Assembly: GCF_001642935.1 (NCBI RefSeq)
Contig: NZ_CP016761.1
Span: 2,914,001 to 2,978,000 of the forward strand
DNA from: Fictibacillus arsenicus
Lineage (GTDB): Bacteria; Bacillota; Bacilli; Bacillales; Fictibacillaceae
Reading direction: 5' to 3'
Length of the DNA stretch: 64,000 nucleotides
Part shown: piece after piece, positions 50,059 to 57,769 of the stretch
Layout of the letters: every line of letters begins with the position of its first letter
Position numbering within the stretch: the first letter of the stretch is position 1
Made by a program: the position numbers and the translations under genes
Notes under the pieces: generated by a model
Seen by the model: only the letters and a program-made list of their open reading frames with translations
The model's database searches: none
What the model was told of the DNA's origin: nothing

Positions 50059-51327
50059 TTATTTTTTGATCAAAGTGTTTAATTCTTTCTCCACATTTTT
50101 TAAAGCTTCTTCAGGTGTAGCCTGACCGAGCTTTACTTTATCTAGCTCTTTACCAAACATATCCGTCATCTTGCTCCATTCTTCGATCACTGGTGGAACA
50201 ACTAACGTATCAAGTGCTTTAAAGACAACATCTCTGCTCTCTGGTGGTGATTTTTCTAAATAACCCTTTACAAGAGCGTCGTTCGATACAGCAGGAAGTT
50301 CCCACGCACTATCGATTCTGATCTTCGCAGCTTCCTCAGAGCTACTCATGAACTGTGCCCATTTCCAAGCCGCTTCCGCGTTCTTCGTTTTCTTTGAAAC
50401 CGCGAGTCCGTTCGCGAAGAAGTGATGTGCTTTTTGTGTGTTTCCCGGCTCTAATGCGATGTCCCATTTAAACGGTACATCTTTAAAACCATCAAACATC
50501 CAGATCCCTGTACGAAGCATTGCGATCTTGCCGGCTTTAAACAAATCTTCATTTGCCTGACCTGACATCTCTTTTTCCGTTGGAGTCACATGGTATTTGT
50601 TCATCTTATCCATCATCCATGTTAAAGTCTCCACGTTTTCAGGGCTATTTACGGTTACTTCTGTCTTGTCTTCATTTAGAATCGAACCGCCATTTTGTGC
50701 GATCGTCTTATAGAATTCCCAAAACTGAACAGGTGAGTACGTACCCCAAACACCATTCTTTTTATCCGTTAGTTTCTCAGCTGCCGCTAACTCTTCTTTC
50801 CACGTCCAGCTGTCGTTCGGATACTCAACACCCGCTTTATCAAAAAGATCTTTGTTATAGAAAAGGACAACATTTGAGAAACTTTCTACCATTCCGTACT
50901 GTTTGCCATCATACTGAAAAGCTTCATACGCTTTTTTGTTGATACTATCTGGATTAAAGTTCGTATCTTTTTCGATAAGTGGATCGAGTTCTAAGAGCGC
51001 TCCTTTAGAAGCGTAACTCACAAAGTTCTCATAGTTCAGTTCAAACACATCCGGTGCGTTGTTCCCAGCTATCTGTGTTTGAAGTTTTGTAAAATAATCA
51101 TCGAAAGATGCCAGTTCATAATCCACTTTGATTTTTGGATTCTTCTTTTCAAAAGCAGCGATCATCGCTTTTAGTTCATCTTCATGATCTTCACCTGGTG
51201 AGAACGCAAAGTACTTAAGTGTTACAGTTCCGTCTTTACTTGTACCAGTAGATTGGTCAGAACTACATCCTGCGATAATCCCTATCAACAGAACGAGAAT
51301 AATAGCCCAAATACCCGATTTTTTCAT
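50059..51327 (-). CDS. sugar ABC transporter substrate-binding lipoprotein
   Basis: This 422-residue extracellular binding protein delivers an oligosaccharide to the two permeases upstream. The lipoprotein signal is MKKSGIWAIILVLLIGIIAGC with lipid-anchored Cys at about 21. The class 1 solute-binding fold follows (KYFAFSPGEDHEDELKAMIAAFEKKNP, DVFELNYENFVSYASKGALLELDP, VVLFYNKDLFDKAGV, WAQFMSSSEEAAKIR). I use ATG 51327, behind GAGGGG; an earlier in-frame start lacks spacing. It is the fourth gene of the ROK-led operon, with a strong stem-loop after it. Confidence 0.9.
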   Translation of the reverse strand: MKKSGIWAIILVLLIGIIAGCSSDQSTGTSKDGTVTLKYFAFSPGEDHEDELKAMIAAFEKKNPKIKVDYELASFDDYFTKLQTQIAGNNAPDVFELNYENFVSYASKGALLELDPLIEKDTNFNPDSINKKAYEAFQYDGKQYGMVESFSNVVLFYNKDLFDKAGVEYPNDSWTWKEELAAAEKLTDKKNGVWGTYSPVQFWEFYKTIAQNGGSILNEDKTEVTVNSPENVETLTWMMDKMNKYHVTPTEKEMSGQANEDLFKAGKIAMLRTGIWMFDGFKDVPFKWDIALEPGNTQKAHHFFANGLAVSKKTKNAEAAWKWAQFMSSSEEAAKIRIDSAWELPAVSNDALVKGYLEKSPPESRDVVFKALDTLVVPPVIEEWSKMTDMFGKELDKVKLGQATPEEALKNVEKELNTLIKK

Positions 51328-51348
51328 GTTTATACCCCTCATCTTTTT

Positions 51349-52230
51349 TTATTTGATCCCACTTAATGTAATCCCTTTGATAAAGTATTTCTGAGCGAAT
51401 AAATAGACAGCTAAGATCGGAATGACACTAATCACAACACCAGCCATTAATAGATTCCAATCTGTTGCCCACCTCCCTTGAAGAATTGAAAGTCCAAGCG
51501 GCAGTGTCATCAAATCTTGATTACTTACGATGATCAACGGCCATAGAAAATTGTTCCACGATTGCATGAACGAGAAGATGGCTAATGTCGCAAGAGCCGG
51601 TTTTGATAATGGCAAGATGATCTGAAAGAACACTCTAAAATGACTGGCTCCATCGATAAATGCCGCTTCTTCTAACGATTTTGGTATTCCTAAGAAAAAC
51701 TGTCGTAATAAAAACGTGCCGAATGCGTTAAATAAACCTGGTAGAATCAAACCTTGATACGTATCTAACCAGCCGAGATATTTCATCAAGATGAACTGAG
51801 GTGTCATCGTGACCTGCATCGGGACCATCAGTGTCGCAAGATAGATAAAAAATAACGTATCCCGTCCTTTAAAATGAAGCCGTGAGAAAGCGTAAGCCGC
51901 CATCGAACAAAGAAGCAATTGCCCGAGCGTTGAAGTGACTGCTACGAAAAAGCTGTTGAACAAGAACTTCAAGATCGGGAATGATTCGGCTACTTGTGCG
52001 TAGTTGATGAATGTAATCGTCTCCGGTATGAACTGTGGAGGAAGCGTCATCGTTTCTCCTTGATCTTTAATCGATGTTGATAACATCCACAAAAAAGGGA
52101 TGATCATGATGAGTGCACCTAGACTGATCGTGGTGTAGAAGACAATCTTTTTCAGCCATTTTCTCTTGTTGAGGGAGATGACGGGTTGTGTTGTTTGTTT
52201 TTTCGTGACGACCGTTACATCACTGTTCAT
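51349..52230 (-). CDS. sugar ABC transporter permease (MalG type)
   Basis: This 293-residue inner-membrane permease has six hydrophobic segments. The EAA loop EAAFIDGASHFRVFFQIILPLSKPAL (about 197-222) contacts the ATPase. It starts with a basic N-terminal tail (TKKQTTQPVISLNKRKWLKK). It overlaps the MalF-type gene by 11 nt. No ATPase gene is present in the operon, so a shared MsmX-type ATPase elsewhere on the chromosome is expected. Confidence 0.92.
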   Translation of the reverse strand: MNSDVTVVTKKQTTQPVISLNKRKWLKKIVFYTTISLGALIMIIPFLWMLSTSIKDQGETMTLPPQFIPETITFINYAQVAESFPILKFLFNSFFVAVTSTLGQLLLCSMAAYAFSRLHFKGRDTLFFIYLATLMVPMQVTMTPQFILMKYLGWLDTYQGLILPGLFNAFGTFLLRQFFLGIPKSLEEAAFIDGASHFRVFFQIILPLSKPALATLAIFSFMQSWNNFLWPLIIVSNQDLMTLPLGLSILQGRWATDWNLLMAGVVISVIPILAVYLFAQKYFIKGITLSGIK

Positions 52231-53104
52231 AATCGACCCACCTCTTTTGTAGTCTGTTTTGGATCAGGGTAACAATAAAGATGATAAGGAAGAGTACCCA
52301 TGAGACCGCTGAGGCATAGCCCATTTCAAAATAACGAAAAGCATGGTTGTAAATCTTTTGAACAAGGACCGTTGTCGAACCGGCAGGTCCACCTTCAGTC
52401 ATGATCATGACCTGGTCAAACACTTGAAACGAATTGATCAACGAGATAATAAGTATGAAAAAAGTCGTAGGTGTAAGAAGTGGAATCGTGATGTGAAGAA
52501 ACTTCTTTAACGGTGAAGCCCCGTCGATTTCAGCAGCTTCATAGTACGTTTCCGATATATTTTGTAACCCTGCTAGAAATAAGACCATAACAAAGCCTGT
52601 ATCTTTCCAAACACTCGTTAGTACAATAGCGATCATCGCCCATTGTGGATCTTGTAGCCAGTCAGGACCGACAAACCCAAACCAAGATAAAAAGTAGTTA
52701 ACCAGACCATAAGCTGGGTTGAAGAGCCATTTCCAAATGAGGGACACGGCCACCCAAGACGAAACAACCGGGATGAAATAAGCTGCTCGGAAGAAAGCTC
52801 TTCCTTTCATGTTCTTATTTAAAAGCATCGCGATACCAAGAGCTACAATCAATACGGTTGGTAAGTAGGCGATTATAAACAGAAGCGTGTTCTTTAGTGC
52901 AGACCAAAATTCTGTGTCTTCAATGATTCCTTTATAATTATCAAAGCCGATAAACTCAGGAGTTGATAATAAATCCCACTTCGTAAAACTAAGTCCCAGG
53001 GATGTGAGTATAGGGATACCAATAAAGACGAGAAATCCGATAAAGTTAGGTAACAGGAAAAAACTGATGACTAGCCATTTTTTCCAACCTTTATCCCCTA
53101 CCAT
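52220..53104 (-). CDS. sugar ABC transporter permease (MalF type)
   Basis: This 294-residue permease has about six membrane helices beginning ISFFLLPNFIGFLVFIGIPIL. The EAA loop is YYEAAEIDGASPLKKFLHITIPLLTPT (about 192-218). It forms the heterodimeric channel with the MalG-type protein encoded next. ATG 53104 is 6 nt from GGAGG; an ATG at 53107 is an alternative. It follows the ROK gene closely. Confidence 0.92.
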   Translation of the reverse strand: MVGDKGWKKWLVISFFLLPNFIGFLVFIGIPILTSLGLSFTKWDLLSTPEFIGFDNYKGIIEDTEFWSALKNTLLFIIAYLPTVLIVALGIAMLLNKNMKGRAFFRAAYFIPVVSSWVAVSLIWKWLFNPAYGLVNYFLSWFGFVGPDWLQDPQWAMIAIVLTSVWKDTGFVMVLFLAGLQNISETYYEAAEIDGASPLKKFLHITIPLLTPTTFFILIISLINSFQVFDQVMIMTEGGPAGSTTVLVQKIYNHAFRYFEMGYASAVSWVLFLIIFIVTLIQNRLQKRWVDYEQ

Positions 53105-53116
53105 CATTATCCTCCT

Positions 53117-54337
53117 TTACTTGATTAAGAGTTCTGATTCCTCATATAACGGAACTTGGAACAGCTGGTTGATCGCAAGGAGAGCAGCACCTTGCACCCA
53201 TGCATCGTCACCGAGTTTAGATAACTTGATCTGGGTTTTACAGTTCGCGTTTGAGAAAAAATTTTGATCAGCGAGTTTAAGTGCATAAGGAAGGAAGAAA
53301 TCTTTTGCGATCATGCCCTCTCCGACTAAAACGACCATCGAAGGGTTGAAGCTGTTGATCGCACTTACCATGCCAACGCCAATGTTCTTACCAAGCCTCT
53401 TTAAGAGTTCGATCGCTAAATCATCTCTTTTCGTTGCCGCTTGATAGACTTCAGAAAACGAGAAGTCTTCATCTAATAGAGTGTTTGCATATTGAGCTTT
53501 TAGATAGTTTCCTTCTATGGCTAAGAAGGGTTCAGATGCATACATCTCAAGGCACCCGTTCTGACCGCAATGGCATTTATAACCGTCGATGTTGACGATG
53601 ATATGCCCAAATTCTCCTGCCCCGCCATGTTCCCCGTAATAAAGTTGATTGTTGATTACAATCCCTGTACCGATTCCCGCTCCGACGGATAGACAGATAA
53701 AGTTCTTGTGCAGACGACCGATACCTAGACAATACTCCGCCAACGTGTAAGCGTTTACATCGTTATCAATAAAAATAGGAACATTATAGCGTTCTCTAAG
53801 TTGTGCACATAGGTCGATATCCTCCCAACTGAGAAGAGTCGATCGTAGGACCTTTCCATCCTTACGGCTAATGAGTCCAGAAGAAGCGATTCCGATTCCT
53901 AAAATGTATTCATTTGTGATTCCGAACTGGAATAATATTTCTTCAATGCCTTGCTGTATCGTGTTAAGAACGACTTCAGGCGAACTTCCTTTGATGAAAG
54001 AATAATGTTTTTTTAAGAGGATGGTAGCTTTTAAGTTTGTGAGGGCAATGATGACTTGTCTTTCTTCGATCTTAATGCCGAACGTGTAGCCGAAATTGTC
54101 ATTCAGCTCTAAGAGGATGGGACGTCTGCCGCCTGTTGAAGTAGCGGTTCCAACCTCATAAACCAAGTTGTGCGTAATCAAGTCTTCCACAATATTGGTT
54201 ACAGTCGATAAGCTGAGCTTTACTTTCTTTGATACATCTGTTCGACTAATCGGGCCGTTAACCCGAATGTTTTCGATCACGAGTGCACGGTTGATATCTT
54301 TGATTAGATTCCGATTCCCTATACGTAATTTATCCAT
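53117..54337 (-). CDS. ROK-family (NagC/XylR-like) regulator
   Basis: This 406-residue repressor-type ROK protein has an N-terminal winged HTH (about 10-75: VIENIRVNGPISRTDVSKKVKLSLSTVTNIVEDLI) and a sugar-kinase-like domain with SVGAGIGTGIVINNQLYYG, a GHIIVN segment and the zinc motif CHCGQNGCLEMYASE. The missing or altered catalytic residues of true kinases cannot be judged here. It heads the ABC-GH31-LacI operon and is probably its first-line, ligand-responsive regulator. ATG 54337 lies 7 nt after AAAGG; an ATG at 54343 is an alternative. A perfect cre lies inside the gene. Confidence 0.88.
   Translation of the reverse strand: MDKLRIGNRNLIKDINRALVIENIRVNGPISRTDVSKKVKLSLSTVTNIVEDLITHNLVYEVGTATSTGGRRPILLELNDNFGYTFGIKIEERQVIIALTNLKATILLKKHYSFIKGSSPEVVLNTIQQGIEEILFQFGITNEYILGIGIASSGLISRKDGKVLRSTLLSWEDIDLCAQLRERYNVPIFIDNDVNAYTLAEYCLGIGRLHKNFICLSVGAGIGTGIVINNQLYYGEHGGAGEFGHIIVNIDGYKCHCGQNGCLEMYASEPFLAIEGNYLKAQYANTLLDEDFSFSEVYQAATKRDDLAIELLKRLGKNIGVGMVSAINSFNPSMVVLVGEGMIAKDFFLPYALKLADQNFFSNANCKTQIKLSKLGDDAWVQGAALLAINQLFQVPLYEESELLIK
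53746..53759 (-). promoter_or_regulatory. cre site inside the ROK gene
   Basis: TGTAAGCGTTTACA (plus strand) matches the cre consensus TGWAANCGNTNWCA at every position. It lies about 580 bp inside the first gene of the operon, in codons for a conserved VNAYT stretch, so it may be a CcpA roadblock or a coincidence of coding sequence. Confidence 0.5.
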
Positions 54338-54347
54338 AATCATACCT

Positions 54348-54397
54348 TTCCTTTATTTTCTAATTATGATTATAACTTCCTTTATTCAGTGAAGCAA
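54348..54397 (-). promoter_or_regulatory. promoter and direct-repeat operator of the sugar operon
   Basis: On the minus strand, -35 TTGCTT (54392-54397) and -10 TATAAT (54369-54374) are separated by 17 bp. Two copies of AATAAAGGAA lie in the spacer (54377-54386) and downstream (54348-54357), a possible ROK operator. The second copy contributes to the ribosome-binding region. Confidence 0.65.
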
Positions 54398-54437
54398 GTA
54401 TATATTTTGATTTTTCTGACATTTACTTTTAAAAGAT

Positions 54438-54470
54438 AAAGCTAATCCTTATTGATCAGGATTAGCTTTT
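54438..54470. terminator. terminator hairpin near the right end of the island
   Basis: A perfect 12-bp stem AAAGCTAATCCT / AGGATTAGCTTT is followed by T on the plus strand. It may end plus-strand transcription or insulate the operon promoter. Confidence 0.6.
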
Positions 54471-54546
54471 CATCTACTATTTTTGAGATTGAAGGAGATG
54501 AAATCGTGGACAAGCTAAAGGAATACATGAGAACTCAATAAAAAAA

Positions 54547-54568
54547 TTAGTGCACAAATTGGTGCACA
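54547..54568 (+). repeat. probable integrase arm-type repeats near attR
   Basis: TTAGTGCACA (54547) and TTGGTGCACA (54559) are direct repeats 12 bp apart. They parallel the TTGGTTCACA pair by attL. Interpretation as recombinase-binding sites is inference. Confidence 0.45.
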
Positions 54569-54694
54569 GACGTATTTTATTCTATTGGTTTAAATTGTTT
54601 TATTTTTATTTCGAATTTCTAAAAAACCTTATTTAATAAGACTTATTTAATTTTATTAAATCTGAATTAACTCAGTTTTAACTCTGAATTTCCT

Positions 54695-54744
54695 CTGGCA
54701 GCCAAAAGGTCAGCGGTTCGATCCCGCTAGTCTCCACCATAAAT
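54695..54744 (+). repeat. attR: 50-bp direct repeat with orphan tRNA-Ala 3' end
   Basis: The sequence is identical to 14195-14244: anticodon loop to CCA of tRNA-Ala plus TAAAT. There is no 5' half of a tRNA here, so it is not a functional tRNA gene but the right junction of the island. Confidence 0.9.
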
Positions 54745-54749
54745 TAATT

Positions 54750-54790
54750 AAAAAATCCCTTTGAATCAAGTTAATTCAAGGGGATTTTTT
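54750..54790 (+). terminator. original tRNA-Ala terminator beyond attR
   Basis: AAAAAATCCC..TGAAT pairs with ATTCAA..GGGATTTTTT and is followed by T-rich sequence. Before integration it would have terminated the tRNA-Ala transcript. Confidence 0.65.
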
Positions 54791-54891
54791 AATTTGATAG
54801 TCTATTGACTCTTCCAAAAACAGTTGTAAAACATACTATATTAGAATGAAGCTAATGCTTCATGAATTTGGTTAGGAAGGGTGATTTTCAT

Positions 54892-55179
54892 ATGCGAATC
54901 CAACAACCAATCGTTAAAGATAATATTTCAATTGCGAAAGATATTTTAAACGGAAATAATAACCTTACAACAGTCGAAATTATTAACTCTACTATTAAGC
55001 AAAGTACAATTATCACACCGATTACCATTCACATTAACAGCGTAACTGATACGATCGCAGGAGAGCAACAAGGTGGTCCAATAGGAGGCAGCACCATTGC
55101 GTCAGGTACTAATGGTGTCTGGGTAAGAAAAATGTCTTCACCTGCTGCTCTTACAAACAATAGAAAATTAAGAATATGA
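54892..55179 (+). CDS. hypothetical protein (95 aa)
   Basis: This 95-residue protein is rich in Ile, Thr, Asn and Ser with alternating hydrophobic residues (TTVEIINSTIKQSTIITPITIHINS, about 24-48), giving a beta-strand or small beta-helix look, and a Gly-rich segment after it (GEQQGGPIGGST). AGGAAGGGTG lies before the ATG. It has no signal peptide. I do not recognise the family. It is the first gene outside the island and has its own terminator (55188). Confidence 0.55.
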   Translation: MRIQQPIVKDNISIAKDILNGNNNLTTVEIINSTIKQSTIITPITIHINSVTDTIAGEQQGGPIGGSTIASGTNGVWVRKMSSPAALTNNRKLRI

Positions 55180-55187
55180 CAAAAAAG

Positions 55188-55216
55188 CAAAATACCATGA
55201 GACTCTCATGGTATTT
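55188..55216. terminator. terminator after the 95-aa gene
   Basis: A perfect stem AAATACCATGA / TCATGGTATTT with loop GACTC is followed by TT on the plus strand. It probably also protects against the convergent YndM-type gene. Confidence 0.7.
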
Positions 55217-55243
55217 TTAGTACGAGCTGTCCAAACAGACGTA

Positions 55244-55693
55244 TTATTTTTTCTTTTTATCTCTCGGATCTTGCTCCTCGGCAAACTCCGTCGCATACCT
55301 TAGACTTGGCTGTCTAAATCTTCTATGCTGGCGCTTCACCTTTTTTCGTTCCGGCATATTTTTTAACAAGTACTGATGAACGAAAACTTCTCCTGCTGTT
55401 ATAATGCCCGCAGAAATAATACTTCCCCACGCAATTTGAAGGTACCCGTTTAAAAGGATAGAACCAAAAATCCATACAATCATATAGATTAAAATAAATT
55501 CCGCCATTAGAGTGTTCTTTTTACCAAGTCTCGGTAAAAGAATCCTATCAGCAAGAATATAAGATACAGCTGTAGCAGTTACGGCGAATGAAATGATATC
55601 ACTGATTGATGCATCAAAGAATAAATCCAATGCAATCCAAAAAGCGATCAAAGAGACGATAAATTTGATTAAAATACCTTTAACTTGTTCCAA
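55244..55693 (-). CDS. YndM-like DUF2512 membrane protein
   Basis: This 149-residue integral membrane protein has four helices (about 8-27, 33-50, 58-85, 88-108) and a basic cytoplasmic tail (RKKVKRQHRRFRQPSLRYATEFAEEQDPRDKKKK). The layout of DUF2512 (YndM) includes the ILADRILLPRLG segment after helix 2. The function of the family is unknown. AAGGAGG lies upstream. Confidence 0.8.
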   Translation of the reverse strand: MEQVKGILIKFIVSLIAFWIALDLFFDASISDIISFAVTATAVSYILADRILLPRLGKKNTLMAEFILIYMIVWIFGSILLNGYLQIAWGSIISAGIITAGEVFVHQYLLKNMPERKKVKRQHRRFRQPSLRYATEFAEEQDPRDKKKK

Positions 55694-55781
55694 TGAAAAG
55701 ACCTCCTTATTCTGCTCTTAGTTTGCAACAAAACAAGAAGGTTCATACTTAAGCAAATTGAATCACTTTGTAAGGAATTTT

Positions 55782-57380
55782 TTATTCAGAAACAGCAGGT
55801 GTTATTTCTGTATTGTCTCTTTGTTTATTTAAGTTTGCGCTTTTATCCATTAAAGTTACGGCAATGAATACAACTGTTGAAAGAGGCAGAGCATAAAATA
55901 ATGGATCAACATGTGTCCATGGGAATGGCAATAGCGTAGCTTTACCAAAAAGAGCCTGCGAAAGACCAATGGCTGCTGCTTCTTTTAAATGGAAAAATAA
56001 AAATCCGATAATACTCGCCGTAAACCCTGTGATCATGCTAGCTGTTGCGGCTGCTTTTGTTGCTCTTTTCCAGTAAAGCGCTCCGATCAGAGCTGGTAAA
56101 AAGCCAGCAGCACAAATTCCAAACCAAAACGCTGTCGCTTGTGCAATAATACCTGCAGGAAGAAGATAAGCAAGAATTACTGCTGCTATTACACCAATTA
56201 AAACCCCGATTCTTGAAGGACTTAGCTTTGAGCCGAATAAAGTGTTAACACCAAGTGTCTTCAAAATATCCTGTCCAAAAGCTGTAGCTTGTACATGTAT
56301 CAATGAACTGATTGTTGAGATCGTTGCAGAAAGAAGAGTTAACGTAAATAAATAGATGAACCAATCTGGCATAAGCTGATTAATAAAAATCGGAATAATT
56401 AAGTCAACATTTCCTTTTGCAACACTTAATGATATTTCCCCAGTACTATTATAAAAATAAAGATTGCTTAAGGGGCCGATTACAAATGCAGCACCTGTCA
56501 TGAAGAAGATAAAAATACCCCCGACAAGAACAGAACGATACAACGCCCGGTCGTCCTTTACCGTCATACATCTCATTGCTAGCTGCGGCTGGGCCAAAAC
56601 ACCGACACCGACTCCCATTATGATCGTACTGACAATTGTCCACCAAAGCGGTGAACCAAGCTCAGGCATGCTTGTCCAGCCTTGATGGCCTTGGTCAACA
56701 AGTGCCTGCGGTACAAGATCTTTCATCGCACTTAAGCCGCTATGTCCATCTACAATTCCGCCAACAGCTTGATATGTAACAAACAAGAAAATGGCCATTC
56801 CAATAAGCATGATGACAGCACCAAAAGCATCGGTATACATAACAGCTTTGATGCCTCCAGTGATAACATAAATAGCGATGATGGCAGCAAGAATAATTAG
56901 TGCAAGGTTAAAGTTCATGGACATCGATTCTTGCAGGAACCTTCCCCCGCCGATCAGAACGATACTTGTATAGGCTGGCATTAAAACAAAAATCATGAGA
57001 CCTGAAAATACTGTGATGAATTTCGAATCGTATCTTTTACCTAAAAGTGTAGGAAAAGTCGTTGCATTCAAATTTAAAGAAAGCTTTCTAATTCTCGTTC
57101 CGAAAATCGCAAATGCTACAAAAATTCCTAAAACGATATTTAAAAAAGCAAGCCATAGCAAGCTGAATCCGTGTGCGGCAGAAACTCCCCCAAATCCTAC
57201 AATAGCGGAAGTACTGATAAATGTAGCACCATAAGAAAGTGCCATAATCGAAGGATGAATATTTCGCCCGCCAACTAAATAGTCAGCTTCTGTTACTGTT
57301 TTTTTGTAACCATAATAAGCCAGCCAGGACATGATGCCCATATAAACGATAAGGACTGGAATCAAGATCGCAAAATTCAT
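55782..57380 (-). CDS. sodium:solute symporter (SSS family)
   Basis: This 532-residue Na+-coupled transporter of the SSS family has about 13 membrane helices. Features are GYKKTVTEADYLVGGRNIHP near the N-terminus, SYGATFISTSAIVGFGG (TM2, Na-site region), TFPTLLGKRYDSKF, the amphipathic KAVMYTDAFGAVIMLIG segment and NLYFYNSTGEISLSVAKG. The substrate is not evident (monocarboxylate/acetate, amino acid or choline type). It overlaps a tiny accessory protein gene by ATGA and has a perfect cre 174 bp upstream of its start. Confidence 0.9.
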   Translation of the reverse strand: MNFAILIPVLIVYMGIMSWLAYYGYKKTVTEADYLVGGRNIHPSIMALSYGATFISTSAIVGFGGVSAAHGFSLLWLAFLNIVLGIFVAFAIFGTRIRKLSLNLNATTFPTLLGKRYDSKFITVFSGLMIFVLMPAYTSIVLIGGGRFLQESMSMNFNLALIILAAIIAIYVITGGIKAVMYTDAFGAVIMLIGMAIFLFVTYQAVGGIVDGHSGLSAMKDLVPQALVDQGHQGWTSMPELGSPLWWTIVSTIIMGVGVGVLAQPQLAMRCMTVKDDRALYRSVLVGGIFIFFMTGAAFVIGPLSNLYFYNSTGEISLSVAKGNVDLIIPIFINQLMPDWFIYLFTLTLLSATISTISSLIHVQATAFGQDILKTLGVNTLFGSKLSPSRIGVLIGVIAAVILAYLLPAGIIAQATAFWFGICAAGFLPALIGALYWKRATKAAATASMITGFTASIIGFLFFHLKEAAAIGLSQALFGKATLLPFPWTHVDPLFYALPLSTVVFIAVTLMDKSANLNKQRDNTEITPAVSE

Positions 57381-57496
57381 TTTGAATCTTCGCCTCCTTT
57401 ATTCCACATTACTGCTCCAAAAACAGCACATCCTACAGCAGAAACCACCGTTGCAATCCAAACAAAAGTTATTACTCCGTCTTCCATTCCAAGCAA
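57377..57496 (-). CDS. symporter small accessory protein (39 aa)
   Basis: A TTG start at 57496, 8 nt after AGGAGG, gives MLGMEDGVITFVWIATVVSA and a single membrane helix, ending NKGGEDSK. This matches the short MLGxEDG-type proteins that precede SSS symporter genes in Bacillota (from memory of the family). Its stop overlaps the symporter ATG (ATGA), showing translational coupling. It probably supports assembly or activity of the symporter. Confidence 0.75.
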   Translation of the reverse strand: MLGMEDGVITFVWIATVVSAVGCAVFGAVMWNKGGEDSK

Positions 57497-57553
57497 ACCA
57501 ATCTCCTCCTAGAATTTCATTTTGCAAACTTGGTGTCATTAAATAAACCCAAT

Positions 57554-57567
57554 TGTTAACGCTTTCA
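57554..57567 (-). promoter_or_regulatory. cre site upstream of the symporter operon
   Basis: On the minus strand the site is TGAAAGCGTTAACA, a perfect match to TGWAANCGNTNWCA. It lies 58 bp upstream of the 39-aa gene start, predicting CcpA control. Confidence 0.8.
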
Positions 57568-57769
57568 TTTTTTAGTGTATTTATTCCCCCTTACATTTTT
57601 AGTCATGAAATGTCATAATTTTTAGATTTCTTCTTTCGCATAAAATAACCCTTTTAATTTATTCAACATTCAACCTATGTAATATTAGTGAAATAATTTC
57701 GTAATAATTGAAACCAAACAGAAGGTATTATCGTCTAATAAGTAACTAGCTTTTAAGGGGGATTTAAAA

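Larger units (their letters stand above)
14195..54744. mobile_element. tRNA-Ala-integrated genomic island, 40.5 kb
   Basis: Perfect 50-bp direct repeats at 14195-14244 and 54695-54744 bracket the region, exactly 40,500 bp apart start to start. The left copy is the 3' part of an intact tRNA-Ala; the right copy is an orphan tRNA 3' end. The cargo includes a phage-type integrase (23354-24481), three further tyrosine recombinases, a defence locus, a repeat-punctuated cassette region and a sugar-utilisation operon. No conjugation, capsid or replication genes are seen, so it is an integrative island rather than a complete prophage or ICE. The integrase lies about 9 kb from attL, which suggests later insertions between them. 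Confidence 0.85.
54471..54891. other. island right-end region
   Basis: There is no convincing gene. An 11-codon frame with ribosome binding site (GGAGATGAAATC then GTG at 54506) may be the remnant of an integrase-type gene end. The arm-type repeats, attR and the original tRNA terminator lie here (separate entries). Confidence 0.4.

Noticed and set aside
54695-54739. Second tRNA-Ala gene
   Set aside because: Only the 3' half from the anticodon loop on is present; the 5' half is absent, so it is an att remnant.
14195-54744. Intact prophage or conjugative element
   Set aside because: No capsid, terminase, tail, lysis, relaxase, or type IV secretion genes are seen between the att sites.
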